This document shows, one piece after another, positions 35,173 through 43,139 of a stretch of DNA of 43,139 nt. Position numbers and translations under genes: made by a program. The stretch's first letter is position 1; each line of letters opens with the position of its first letter. Origin of the DNA: Elstera cyanobacteriorum (GTDB lineage: Bacteria; Pseudomonadota; Alphaproteobacteria; Elsterales; Elsteraceae); assembly GCF_002251735.1 (NCBI RefSeq), contig NZ_NOXS01000019.1:1-43139 (forward strand). Reading direction: 5' to 3'. Below the pieces are notes generated by a model, which was given only the letters and a program-made list of their open reading frames with translations, had not been told where the DNA came from and searched no databases.

Positions 35173-36486
35173 ATGGCACAGTGGCTTAAAACCGGGGCGC
35201 AAGCATCGATCCAGCAGCGCGCGGAATCGGACGCCAAAGTTCGGGCGACCGTTGAAGAGATCATCGCCGATATTCAGGCGCGCGGGGATGTGGCCGCGCG
35301 AGAGCTTTCGGCCAAGTTCGACGATTGGTCCCCGGCGCAGTTTCGCCTGACCGAACGGGAAATCGAAACGGCCCTGTCAAAAGTCAGCAAGCGCGATTTG
35401 ACCGATATTGCCTTTGCGCAGGAGCAAGTACGGAACTTCGCCAAGGCCCAACGCGCTGCCCTTCAGGATGTCGAGGTGGAGACCCTTCCCGGCGTGATCC
35501 TTGGTCATAAGAATATCCCGATGAATGCCGTCGGGTGCTACGTGCCGGGCGGCAAATATCCCCTGGTGGCGAGCGCGCACATGAGCGTCGTCACCGCGAA
35601 GGTCGCCGGGGTAAAACGGATTGTGGCGGCCGCCCCGCCGTTCAAGGGAGGGCCGCATCCGGCGATTGTCGCGGCGATGCATATGGGCGGGGCCGATGAA
35701 ATTCTCGTGCTGGGCGGTGTGCAGGCCGTCGCTGCAATGGCGATCGGGACCGAAAGCATCGCCCCGGTCGATATGCTGGTTGGCCCCGGCAACGCTTTTG
35801 TTGCGGAAGCGAAACGGCAATTGTTCGGGCGGGTCGGCATCGATCTGTTCGCTGGTCCGACCGAAACCATGATTATCGCCGACGACACCTGCGATGCCGA
35901 ACTCTGCGCGACCGACCTATTGGGTCAGGCCGAACACGGCCCCAACTCCCCTGCCGTGCTGATCACCACCTCCGAAAAACTGGCGCGGGCAACGATAGCC
36001 GAGGTCGAACGGCTGCTGACCATTCTGCCCACCGCCGATATCGCCGCCCTGGCGTGGCGTGACTATGGCGAGGTGATTCTTTGCGACTCGGTGGATGAAA
36101 TGGTGCGCGAAGCCGATCGGATTGCGTCCGAGCACGTGCAGGTCATGACGGCAGACCCGGACTATTTCCTAAAGCATATGACCAATTACGGCGCGCTGTT
36201 CCTGGGGCCGCGCACCAATGTTGCTTTCGGCGATAAAGTGATCGGCACCAATCACACTTTGCCGACGCGCGGCGCGGCGCGCTACACGGGGGGGCTGTGG
36301 GTCGGTAAATTCCTGAAAACCTGTACCTATCAACGGGTGCTGACCGATAGCGCCAGCGCGCTGATCGGCGAATATTGCTCGCGTCTGTGCATGCTCGAAG
36401 GGTTTGCCGGTCACGCCGAACAAGCGAATGTCCGTGTGCGGCGCTATGGCGGCCGCAATATTCCCTATGCCACGGCGGCTGAATAA
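35173..36486 (+). CDS. HisD-family NAD-dependent dehydrogenase (catabolic paralogue)
   Basis: A 437-aa member of the histidinol dehydrogenase family. The zinc and catalytic residues are kept: GQAEHGPNS (Gln/His, about 252-256), SEHVQV (Glu-His), [13 protein letters not shown] (Asp) and [12 protein letters not shown] (late His). Its setting, with an importer and an SDR and no other his genes, argues against histidine synthesis. The same family includes HpsN, which oxidises 2,3-dihydroxypropane-1-sulfonate, and other alcohol-to-acid oxidisers, so it may oxidise a primary alcohol in two steps to an acid. GGAG is 8 bases before the ATG. Family certain; substrate is inference. Confidence 0.9.
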   Translation: MAQWLKTGAQASIQQRAESDAKVRATVEEIIADIQARGDVAARELSAKFDDWSPAQFRLTEREIETALSKVSKRDLTDIAFAQEQVRNFAKAQRAALQDVEVETLPGVILGHKNIPMNAVGCYVPGGKYPLVASAHMSVVTAKVAGVKRIVAAAPPFKGGPHPAIVAAMHMGGADEILVLGGVQAVAAMAIGTESIAPVDMLVGPGNAFVAEAKRQLFGRVGIDLFAGPTETMIIADDTCDAELCATDLLGQAEHGPNSPAVLITTSEKLARATIAEVERLLTILPTADIAALAWRDYGEVILCDSVDEMVREADRIASEHVQVMTADPDYFLKHMTNYGALFLGPRTNVAFGDKVIGTNHTLPTRGAARYTGGLWVGKFLKTCTYQRVLTDSASALIGEYCSRLCMLEGFAGHAEQANVRVRRYGGRNIPYATAAE

Positions 36487-36498
36487 GGAAACGCTTTG

Positions 36499-37266
36499 AT
36501 GATCGCTTTGCCCCAAACCCCCTCCTTCCGTCTGGATGGCCGCCGCGCGCTCGTAACTGGGGCGGGGCGGGGGCTTGGGTTGGCGATTGCAGCGGCATTG
36601 GCGGAAGCCGGGGCTTTTGTGACCTTGGTGGCGCGCACTGAAATCGAGATCGCGGCCGCGGCCGCAGCCCTGACCGCGCGCGGGGACCAGGCCGAGAGCT
36701 TGACGCTCGATGTGGGCGACAGCGCCGCAGTGGCAGCGGCCCTCGCGGCGCGACCCGCTTATGATATTCTGGTCAATAATGCGGGCACCAACCGCCCAAA
36801 GCCCATCGGCGAGGTCACGGCAGAGGATTACCGAGCCGTGATGGACTTGAACGTCGAAGCTGCTTTTCGCCTTACTCAAAGCGTGACCGGACGGTTGCGG
36901 GCAGAGGGGAAAGGCGGCACCATCATCAGCATTTCTTCGCAAATGGGCCATGTGGGGGCGGTCAACCGGGCGCTTTACTGTGCCTCGAAACATGCGATTG
37001 AGGGCATGACCAAGGCGCTCGCCGTTGAACTCGGTCCGTATGGGATTCGGGTAAACAGCATTGCCCCGACCTTCTTCGAGACGCCGTTGACCCGACCTTA
37101 TTTCGACGATCCCGTCTTCAAAGCCTCGGTCTTGAGCAAGATCAAACTGGGCCGCCTTGGTCAACTGGAAGACATTATGGGGGCGGTCGTGTTTCTGGCC
37201 TCGGATGCCGCCGCGATGATTACCGGTACGTCGCTTCTGGTCGACGGCGGATGGACGGCGGAATGA
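36499..37266 (+). CDS. SDR-family oxidoreductase
   Basis: A 255-aa classical short-chain dehydrogenase. Cofactor loop TGAGRGLG, NNAG, catalytic Ser in IISISSQMGH and Tyr/Lys in YCASK are intact; the tail ends in GTSLLVDGGW. The residues after beta-2 (VARTEIEI) do not clearly settle NAD versus NADP. It probably oxidises a secondary hydroxyl of the imported compound or a metabolite. ATG 36499 is used since AAGGAA lies 8 bases upstream; an overlapping TTG three bases earlier is unlikely. Its stop overlaps the LacI-type start as ATGA. Confidence 0.94.
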   Translation: MIALPQTPSFRLDGRRALVTGAGRGLGLAIAAALAEAGAFVTLVARTEIEIAAAAAALTARGDQAESLTLDVGDSAAVAAALAARPAYDILVNNAGTNRPKPIGEVTAEDYRAVMDLNVEAAFRLTQSVTGRLRAEGKGGTIISISSQMGHVGAVNRALYCASKHAIEGMTKALAVELGPYGIRVNSIAPTFFETPLTRPYFDDPVFKASVLSKIKLGRLGQLEDIMGAVVFLASDAAAMITGTSLLVDGGWTAE

Positions 37267-38357
37267 CGGTAAAACGGCCCGATAGCCCGAAGCGCCGGGT
37301 AACCTCGACCGATGTGGCGGCTCTTGCCAACGTGTCGCAATCGGCAGTATCCCGCGTTTTCGCTCATCACCCCAGTGTGTCTGACAAGATGCGCCGGGCG
37401 GTGTTGGAGGCGGCGCGCACCCTGGGGTATCGCCCCAATGCAATCGCCCGCTCGCTCATAACTCAACGCTCGCGCATCATCGGCGTGGCAATGGCCTATC
37501 TCGACAATCAATTCTACCCGGAAGTGCTGCAAAGCTTGTCGCGCGCGCTCCAAGCCTATGGTTATCAGATTCTCCTGTTCACGGCCGATGAAACGGGGGC
37601 GGCCGATCCAATGCTGGAGCAAGTGCTGTCTTACCAAGTCGATGCGCTGTTGCTCGCTTCCGTCTCGCTCTCGTCCCATATCGCCGAAGAATGCGAGTTG
37701 GCGGGCATCCCTGTGATTATGTTCAATCGCACCAGTTCCACCCCGGGGGCAGCGAGTGTCACAGGCGATAATTTTGCGGGCGGGCGGCAGGTAGCGGAAT
37801 TCCTAGTGGCGGGCGGGCACCAGCGCTTCGCCTATATTGCCGGCGCTGCAGAAAGCTCTACCAACCGCGACCGGGAAGCAGGATTTTGCGCAGGCCTTGC
37901 CGCCCTGGGGATGGCGCAACCGATGCGGGTTCCCGGTCAATATGATTGGCAGAGCGCCCAGGCCGGCACGCGGCTGCTGCTAGGGCGCCCTACCCGCCCC
38001 GACGCGATTTTCGCGGCCAGCGATCTGATGGCGATTGCCTGCCTCGAGGTTGCCCGCACCGAATTCGGCCTGTCGGTTCCCCATGATCTGTCGATTGTCG
38101 GGTTTGACGACGTGGGTGTGGCGCGCTGGCCAAGTTATCAACTCACTTCTTTTGCCCAGCCGGTGGAAGCGATGGTCAGTGCTGCCGTTACGCTGATTCT
38201 GGAGCGGCTGGAAAGTCTTGCCGCCCCGCCGCGCCCCATTGTGATTCCCGGGCGCCTGATCGTGCGCCAAACCACCCGCCATCCCGCCCAGGGGCTTGTT
38301 GTCGAAGATGGGGAACGGGTGTGGCGCACGCCGTCTGAAACGACCGAGGGACCATGA
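37263..38357 (+). CDS. LacI-family transcriptional regulator
   Basis: A 364-aa regulator. The N-terminal helix-turn-helix and hinge helix are TSTDVAALANVSQSAVSRVF and TLGYRPNAIARSL. The remainder is a periplasmic-binding-protein-like effector domain (IIGVAMAYLDNQFYPEVLQS, VIMFNRTSS, DAIFAASDLMAIACLEVART, SIVGFDDVGVARWP). It lies inside the operon that it presumably controls, coupled by ATGA overlaps at both ends. Its ligand is probably the transported compound or an early intermediate. I could not find a convincing CG-centred LacI operator upstream of 29778. Confidence 0.95.
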   Translation: MTVKRPDSPKRRVTSTDVAALANVSQSAVSRVFAHHPSVSDKMRRAVLEAARTLGYRPNAIARSLITQRSRIIGVAMAYLDNQFYPEVLQSLSRALQAYGYQILLFTADETGAADPMLEQVLSYQVDALLLASVSLSSHIAEECELAGIPVIMFNRTSSTPGAASVTGDNFAGGRQVAEFLVAGGHQRFAYIAGAAESSTNRDREAGFCAGLAALGMAQPMRVPGQYDWQSAQAGTRLLLGRPTRPDAIFAASDLMAIACLEVARTEFGLSVPHDLSIVGFDDVGVARWPSYQLTSFAQPVEAMVSAAVTLILERLESLAAPPRPIVIPGRLIVRQTTRHPAQGLVVEDGERVWRTPSETTEGP

Positions 38358-39349
38358 CACAGCCTAACGATCTGATGCAGGGGTTCGACCCGGCCTTCCG
38401 CGACCCCGCCCATTATATTCTCGATATCACGCAGCGGATCTGGGAAGGGCGCGGGCTGCCGTTGATTCGCGATTGGTATGCGCGTGACTGCCCGGTTCGC
38501 ACCCCGCTGTCGGAAACCCGCGACGTCGACACCGTCATCACCGGCACGGCGGCTACCTTGGCGGCTTTCCCGGATCGGGAACTCCTGGCGGAGGATATAA
38601 TTCTCGCCTCTCGGTCGCCGGGGTTCTACTCCTCGCATCGCATTTTTTCGCCTATGACCCATATGGGCGCTGGCAGCTTCGGCCCTCCGACCGGGCGCAG
38701 CCTGCGGGTTCGCACGATTGCCGACTGCCTCTGCCGCGATAATCGTATCGTCGAAGAATGGTTGGTACGCGACCAAGGCGCGATCGCCCGTCAGATCGGG
38801 CTTGATCTGCCGACCCTCGCCCTCAGCCTTCTCCGCCCTGGTCCCGATGGCGGTGCCCCCGGGCCGGATGCGTTGATCGCCCGTTGGACGGAGCCGGGGG
38901 AACCGATCCAGGTTGGCGATGTCAGCCTGCTCGCAGTGCTGCTGGAGGCGCTCGTTCGACTGTGGCAGGACGGGGATTTCCAGCAGATCGTGCGCCTCTA
39001 TGACCGTGCTGCCAGCGTTTACGCGCCGGGTGGGGAAGAATGGGTTGGTTATCGCGCCATTGAGGTGGGCTGGTTGAGTTGGTTAGCGGCGCTGCCGCTT
39101 GGACGCTTTCGCCTGCATCACTTAATCTGCCGCACCGATTCAGGGCAACCACTGCGGGCCGCGTTGCGCTGGTCATATCACGCCGCCCACAGGGGCAGTG
39201 GCCGCTTCGGCTCCGCGAGCCAGCGGCCGATTGTGCTGCTCGGCCTCACCCACTGGGAGGTGATTGACGGCCGGGTACGGCGCGACTGGACGTTGATCGA
39301 CGAGCTTTCGGTTTATGCTCAAATTCTCGCGCCTCACAGCGCGGGCTAA
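38354..39349 (+). CDS. SnoaL-like (NTF2-fold) protein, tandem domains, copy 2
   Basis: A 331-aa protein with two predicted SnoaL/NTF2-like domains. The first has RDWYARDCPVRTPLSETRDV and AFPDRELLAEDIILASRSPG; the second has YDRAASVYAPGGEEWVGYRA and VGWLSWLAALPLGRFRLHHL. Sequence similarity to copy 1 is weak but the length and two-domain plan match. It starts in the ATGA overlap with the LacI-type gene. A catalytic role as an isomerase, dehydratase or cyclase is possible; no catalytic residues can be assigned from sequence alone. Confidence 0.78.
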   Translation: MTQPNDLMQGFDPAFRDPAHYILDITQRIWEGRGLPLIRDWYARDCPVRTPLSETRDVDTVITGTAATLAAFPDRELLAEDIILASRSPGFYSSHRIFSPMTHMGAGSFGPPTGRSLRVRTIADCLCRDNRIVEEWLVRDQGAIARQIGLDLPTLALSLLRPGPDGGAPGPDALIARWTEPGEPIQVGDVSLLAVLLEALVRLWQDGDFQQIVRLYDRAASVYAPGGEEWVGYRAIEVGWLSWLAALPLGRFRLHHLICRTDSGQPLRAALRWSYHAAHRGSGRFGSASQRPIVLLGLTHWEVIDGRVRRDWTLIDELSVYAQILAPHSAG

Positions 39350-39359
39350 GGAGGCGCCC

Positions 39360-40400
39360 ATGTTGCGCGATATCGAGTTTCTCGACCTCTCCCCCACCGC
39401 GATGGCGCAGCGTTTGGTGCGCTATGCCGATCTGGTCCCCTGTAGCAACGCCTTTGTCGATACCCGCACCCCTGGGTCCGACGCCAAGGAGAATTTCACC
39501 ATTATCGGACCAGGCGTCGCAGAAAATCCCGACCAATTCGTGCATATCCGCGAACCGCACGGATTTAATATCGGCGGGGCACGACAGCCGGAAAACTGCA
39601 TCAACTCCCAGCATAGTCACGAGACGGCAGAGGTCTTTGTCGTCCATACGGGACGTTGGCGGCTGATTTTCGGCCCCAACCGCGAGGATGGCACATTGGA
39701 CATCGGCCCCGGCGATGTGGTGTCGGTGCCGACGCGAATGTTTCGCGGTTTTAAGAAGATCGATGCGGGGACCGGATTTCTTTGGGTCGTGCTGGGCGGC
39801 GACGATCCGGGCCGCGTGCGCTGGGCACCGGAGGTCTTCGAGTTGGCTGAGCGCTACGGCCTGAAACTACTGAAATCAGGCCTGTTGTTTGACATGACTA
39901 GCGGCACTCGCCCCCCAGTCGAGGCCGAGTTCGAAACTCCGCCCGCCGCCGACGAAGTTGCTGCGCTTGCGACCCCACCGCGCGCGCGACTGCTGGAGTG
40001 CTATCTTCCTGCTGCGGCGGTTCAGTCGAACCCCGCCTCGCTTCTCACGGGCAACGGGGTGGACGAATGCGGAGTGATCGGGCCGCGGGCGAGCGGCGAC
40101 GGGTTCGCGCCGGGCCCGATTGTCGGTTGGTGGCACCATGGTTTCACGCTGCGGCGGCTCGACCTAATTCCCGGCGGTGCCACCCCCTGGCATCGCCGCG
40201 CCGAGGCGGAGGTTCTGTTCGTGCAATCGGGCAGTCTCGAGGTGGCGTGGCCCAATGGGACCCTGACGCTGGCGGCGGGCGATACGCTAACCCTGCCCGT
40301 CGGCCTTACCCGGCGCTTTGCCTCGCCCGCCGAAACCACGCAGGTGTTCATCGTGCGGGGCGGTGATGCGCCGGCTGCCGCCGAGCGGATCGCCGGATGA
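39360..40400 (+). CDS. Double-cupin protein
   Basis: A 346-aa protein with two cupin folds. The first includes HSHETAEVFVVHTGRWRLIF and GDVVSVPTRMFRGFKKID; the second includes GATPWHRRAEAEVLFVQSGS, TLAAGDTLTLPVGLTRRF and TQVFIVRGG. Histidines in HSHETAE suggest a metal site in the first cupin; the second has one histidine (WHRRAEAE) and may not bind metal. Such bicupins include dioxygenases and isomerases. ATG 39360 is used because AAGGAGG precedes it; an upstream in-frame start at 39315 lies inside the previous gene. Its end overlaps the hydrolase gene by 4 bp. Confidence 0.86.
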   Translation: MLRDIEFLDLSPTAMAQRLVRYADLVPCSNAFVDTRTPGSDAKENFTIIGPGVAENPDQFVHIREPHGFNIGGARQPENCINSQHSHETAEVFVVHTGRWRLIFGPNREDGTLDIGPGDVVSVPTRMFRGFKKIDAGTGFLWVVLGGDDPGRVRWAPEVFELAERYGLKLLKSGLLFDMTSGTRPPVEAEFETPPAADEVAALATPPRARLLECYLPAAAVQSNPASLLTGNGVDECGVIGPRASGDGFAPGPIVGWWHHGFTLRRLDLIPGGATPWHRRAEAEVLFVQSGSLEVAWPNGTLTLAAGDTLTLPVGLTRRFASPAETTQVFIVRGGDAPAAAERIAG

Positions 40401-41143
40401 GCGACCGCGAACCGCTGCTACTGTTGTCTGGTCAACTGTGCACGGCGGATATTTGGGTACCGCAGCGCAGCGCGCTCGCGCGCGTTGCCGACTGCCGCGT
40501 CGGCGACTTGACCCAGGACGCGACGATTGAAGGTCTCGCGGGGCGTTTGCTCGAAACTATGCCCTGGCCCTCTTTCTCCGTTGCTGGACACTCGATGGGC
40601 GGGATCGTGGCAATGGAAATGGTCCGGCAGGCGCCCCACCGCGTGCGGCGGCTGGCCCTGATCGGTACCAATCACCGCGCGGAAACCCCGGAGCGGCGCG
40701 CGCTGCGCCAACCGCAGATCGATGAAGCGCGGGAAATAGGCATCGGTCCTTATGCTCGGGCCAAACTGATACCGCCTTATGGCGCCAAAGATCGCCCGCC
40801 GTCCGCCGCCACTACGGAATTGGTCGTATCCATGGCAGAAAGCCTGGGCCATGCGGTCTTCCACCGCCAGTCGATAGCGCTGCGGGACCGGCTCGATCAA
40901 ACCCAAACCCTGGCGGCATTCACCGGGCCTGTACTGTTACTCTGTGGCTCAGAGGACCAACTCTGCCCGATCAGCCGCCATACAGATATGGCGCAGTTGC
41001 TGCCGCAAGCAACCCTGCGCGTAATCCCTGGCGCAGGACATCTTCCGACATTGGAAGCCCCTGATGCCGTTGCCGAAGCGCTGATCGCCTGGCTCGCCCA
41101 ACCGATTGCCCCCGTTTTAGGAGAGTGTGATGATCCCGCCTAA
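40397..41143 (+). CDS. Alpha/beta hydrolase
   Basis: A 248-aa hydrolase. The triad is visible: Ser66 in GHSMGG, Asp187 in LLCGSEDQLCP and His215 in PGAGHLPTLE. This short form, without a large lid, occurs in lactonases, esterases and C-C hydrolases. In this operon it might open a lactone made by one of the dehydrogenases. It is coupled to the cupin gene by ATGA, and its 3' end overlaps the RraA-family gene by 14 bp. Family certain, substrate unknown. Confidence 0.93.
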   Translation: MSDREPLLLLSGQLCTADIWVPQRSALARVADCRVGDLTQDATIEGLAGRLLETMPWPSFSVAGHSMGGIVAMEMVRQAPHRVRRLALIGTNHRAETPERRALRQPQIDEAREIGIGPYARAKLIPPYGAKDRPPSAATTELVVSMAESLGHAVFHRQSIALRDRLDQTQTLAAFTGPVLLLCGSEDQLCPISRHTDMAQLLPQATLRVIPGAGHLPTLEAPDAVAEALIAWLAQPIAPVLGECDDPA

Positions 41144-41822
41144 TTTGCTGGCCCGCTTGCGCGCGACTGATACGCCTACTGTGTGTAATGCGCTGGAACT
41201 GCTGCTCGGCGGTCGCCGGGCGACGGGGTTCACCAAGTTTCCGGTCGTAGCAGCCGATCCTGGATTGCCGTCGATGGTCGGCTATGCTCGTTGCGTGAAA
41301 ATTCGCGCGGCCTCCCCACCCACCGAGCCGCCAGAAACCGTGCTGGCACGTCGGATGGCCTATTATGAGTATGTCGCGGGCGGCCCGACCCCGTCTCTCG
41401 TCGTGATCGAAGATACCGACTGGCCGCACTGCGTCGGCGCGTTTTGGGGCGAGTTGCATGTGGCGGTTCACAAAGGGTTGGGCCTCGGCGGCACGCTGAC
41501 CAACGGGCTGCTGCGTGACTTGGGGCAACTCGATCCCGGTTATCAGGTGATCGCGGGTGCAATCGGTCCAAGCCATGCCTTTGTTCACGTCACCGATCTC
41601 GATGTACCGGTCGCACTGTTCGGTCTGCAAATTGCACCTGGGGATTTGGTCCATGCCGACCGCCACGGCGCAACGGTTATCCCGGCAACTGTTTTGGCGG
41701 GGCTGAACGATGCCATCGATACAGTCATCGCCAAGGAAAAAATCATCCTCGATGTGGCCCGCGCCCCCGGGTTTACAGTGGAGGTGCTGAAAGAGGCTTG
41801 GGGCCGCATGCTGGTAACATGA
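41130..41822 (+). CDS. RraA-family protein (aldolase/decarboxylase-like)
   Basis: A 230-aa RraA-fold protein. It has WGELH, GLGGTLTNGLLRD (Arg129-Asp130, the metal-substrate pair of HMG/CHA aldolases) and GDLVHADRHGATVIP. Members include 4-hydroxy-4-methyl-2-oxoglutarate aldolase and oxaloacetate decarboxylase; true RNase E inhibitors are a minority. Here, last in a catabolic operon, a retro-aldol or decarboxylation step is likelier. ATG 41130 follows TAGGAGAG; a GTG three bases earlier is less likely. Nothing following it looks like a strong terminator. Confidence 0.9.
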   Translation: MIPPNLLARLRATDTPTVCNALELLLGGRRATGFTKFPVVAADPGLPSMVGYARCVKIRAASPPTEPPETVLARRMAYYEYVAGGPTPSLVVIEDTDWPHCVGAFWGELHVAVHKGLGLGGTLTNGLLRDLGQLDPGYQVIAGAIGPSHAFVHVTDLDVPVALFGLQIAPGDLVHADRHGATVIPATVLAGLNDAIDTVIAKEKIILDVARAPGFTVEVLKEAWGRMLVT

Positions 41823-42066
41823 GAATTAATTATGGCGCCGCACAAGAAATGGCATCGATACTGCCCCGGTGGGCCTTAGGATAGCACAATACGCTACGAA
41901 ACAGCGTCATATTATGAAAATCCAGAAAGACAATCTATCGCTGCCGGATGTACGGTATCGTTGGCGTTGAGGCGGAGTCAGGATGTAAGCTTTAATCTTA
42001 TGACGAATACACTCTCATTTACAGCCAACGCTGATACGATTCCGAGCCTTGTCGTGGAGGCTTTGA
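41823..42066. other. 244-bp spacer between the catabolic operon and the IS remnant
   Basis: The region is more AT-rich than the operon. I see no gene, RNA or strong terminator, and could not identify the left inverted repeat of the IS remnant with confidence. Confidence 0.45.
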
Positions 42067-42750
42067 ATGAGTGGCATACTTTTCCGGCTGAGCGTTGAGC
42101 AGTTTTTACGGCTCGTGCCGCATTTCCTGTAGGACAAACGGGGAATAGCATGGGTGGATGACCGCTGGGTGATTAGCGGTATCATTTATGTGTTGAGGCG
42201 AGGTATCATTGGCTAAGTCTGCAGTCGATTTATGGTCCGCGCGAGACGCTCTATAATCGCTTCGTCCGCTGGGGTGACAAAGGCATCTGGCAGGGGATTT
42301 TTCAGGTGTTTTCCTCGGCGGGCGGGCCGCAGGCGGAAGTGTTGATCGACAGTTCCGCGGTGAAAGCGCACCGCTGTGCTGCGGGCGGAAATGGGGGGAA
42401 CGGGCGCAGGCGATTGGTCGCTCGCAGGATGGTCCGCCAGTGAAAATCCATGCGCTGACCGACGCTTTTTTGTCGCCCCATCGCTATCCCACTGACTGGC
42501 GGTCTGGTCACTGATTGCACTGCCGTCGACACTCTGCTAAACGCCCTGCTGGAACCGTGCTTTTACATCGGGTTGAAGGCTATAACATCAAAGCCGTTCG
42601 CCGAAAAATCGAGTGCAAGGGGACGGCTTCAAACATCCCGCCAAAGCCAAGCGGCGCTAGAAAAATTGCTTCTCGCCAGCCCTTTACCGCAATGCTATTG
42701 AGCGGACGTTCTGGCGCCTCAAAGCTTTGCGCCGTCTGCATTAGCGCACT
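42067..42750 (+). pseudogene. Degenerate IS5-family transposase
   Basis: Translated piecewise, the DNA gives MSGILFRLSVEQFLRLVPHF, an in-frame TAG at 42130, WVDDRWVISGIIYVLRRG, then after a frameshift YGPRETLYNRFVRWGDKGIW and EVLIDSSAVKAHR (first DDE aspartate). Further frameshifts lead to LHRVEGYNIKAVRRKIECKG and LYRNAIERTFWRLKALRRLH. The order and spacing match IS5-family transposases. At least one stop and three frameshifts make it inactive. The end is cut short before the usual C-terminal hydrophobic segment. Confidence 0.85.
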
Positions 42751-42775
42751 CTCTAGTCATTGGTTCTGAGTCAGA

Positions 42776-42970
42776 AGCCTAATCTGCGGCGAGGATGTTG
42801 CGGCCGGCAGTCTTGTGGAAATCGGTACAACCAATGTCGCGCTAGAACCTTACGTCTTCATCACCCGCCGCGACCGCTGGGACGAACCGGCTTTGGTCCG
42901 CTTTCGCCGGTGGCTGTTGGCGGAAATCCACCTGGAGACCCAGCCGCGCCCATCAAGAACGACCGCATAA
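42776..42970 (+). pseudogene. C-terminal stub of a LysR-type regulator
   Basis: The frame reads GEDVAAGSLVEIGTTNVALE, then YVFITRRDRWDEPALVRF and RRWLLAEI before a TAA at 42970. This is the end of a GcvA-like LysR effector domain (GxLV, aromatic-x-hydrophobic strand, FRxWL helix). DNA-binding and most of the effector domain are missing; the break coincides with the truncated IS5 remnant, so an IS-mediated deletion is likely. Confidence 0.75.
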
Positions 42971-42989
42971 AATAGCCGTCAGCCCAAGC

Positions 42990-43139
42990 CTATCGTTGGC
43001 GCGGCAGGGGCCAGGCGGTTGGTGATTTGACTTCCTTTAGGGTAAACGTCGTCTGCATAAATTTAATGCCCGGCAAACGCCGAATAACCGTCATGGCAAA
43101 GTCTGCGTAAGTATCCAGATCCTGGGCAACAACCTGTAA
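42990..43139 (-). CDS. C-terminus of an Lrp/AsnC-family regulator (5' end outside window)
   Basis: On the minus strand the frame is open from the window edge to a TAG at 42990-42992. The 49 residues include VVAQDLDTYADFAMTVIRRL, PGIKFMQTTFTLKEVK and PLPRQR, matching the end of the RAM ligand-binding domain of Lrp/AsnC regulators, with the typical L-P-G and T-x-F-x-L-x-x-V-K pattern and P-L near the end. The DNA-binding half lies beyond the window. The stop is 19 bp from the convergent LysR stub. Confidence 0.8.
   Translation of the reverse strand, partial: LQVVAQDLDTYADFAMTVIRRLPGIKFMQTTFTLKEVKSPTAWPLPRQR

Noticed and set aside
35173-36486. Histidine-biosynthesis hisD
   Set aside because: No other his genes are near; it lies in an importer-linked catabolic operon.
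36169-37443. 424-codon open frame antisense to the SDR and HisD-like genes
   Set aside because: It crosses two genes with intact catalytic motifs and shows no domain of its own.

Overview
The window is GC-rich DNA (apart from one low-GC patch) from what looks like an alphaproteobacterium, possibly Rhodospirillales. That placement is inferred from base composition, the IS5-type transposase remnant and overall gene style; no rRNA or other taxonomic marker is present. It divides into a defence island (about 1-27 kb), a motility/transport/catabolic segment (about 27.5-41.8 kb) and a decayed right edge (41.8-43.1 kb).

Positions 547-16135 hold the most unusual content. Three large paralogous TIR - NB-ARC-like STAND NTPase - TPR proteins (NLR-like architecture; 957, 943 and 977 aa) lie in three transcription units, two of which carry a different partner set. 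Unit A (minus strand, 8403 down to 547) is a membrane protein with CBS-like repeats, NLR1, a patatin-like phospholipase, a DUF2235 hydrolase with a LecA-like C-terminal module, and a four-TM SLATT/DUF4231 protein. Unit B (plus strand, 8595-13212) is NLR2, a separate TIR protein and a SLOG-fold protein, joined by overlapping start/stop codons. Unit C (minus strand, 16135 down to 13202) is NLR3 alone. All three NLRs carry arrays of exact 42-codon (126-bp) TPR repeats. The parts suggest phage sensing by the STAND/TPR proteins, NAD-derived signalling or NAD depletion by TIR domains, ligand sensing by SLOG/CBS modules, and membrane attack by lipases and 2TM proteins. This model is inference.

From 16291 to 27094 two Fic-family proteins, each with a C-terminal winged helix and each preceded by its own repeat array, bracket a minus-strand block of sbcD, sbcC, a SIR2 gene and a herA-like gene. 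The SIR2-HerA pair matches a known antiphage system. A decayed copy of the Fic2 operator array lies between Fic1 and the herA gene, so the block is flanked by imperfect direct repeats.

A methyl-accepting chemotaxis protein (27526-29544) is followed by a tightly packed plus-strand operon (29778-41822): a carbohydrate-type ABC importer (binding protein, two permeases, ATPase), two SnoaL-like proteins, a HisD-family dehydrogenase, an SDR oxidoreductase, a LacI-type regulator, a double-cupin protein, an alpha/beta hydrolase and an RraA-family protein. It looks like an uptake-plus-catabolism unit for an unidentified polyol, sugar acid or related compound.

The right edge contains a frameshifted IS5-family transposase, the C-terminal stub of a LysR-type regulator, and the C-terminus of an Lrp/AsnC regulator running off the window. 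No tRNA, rRNA or CRISPR array was seen.
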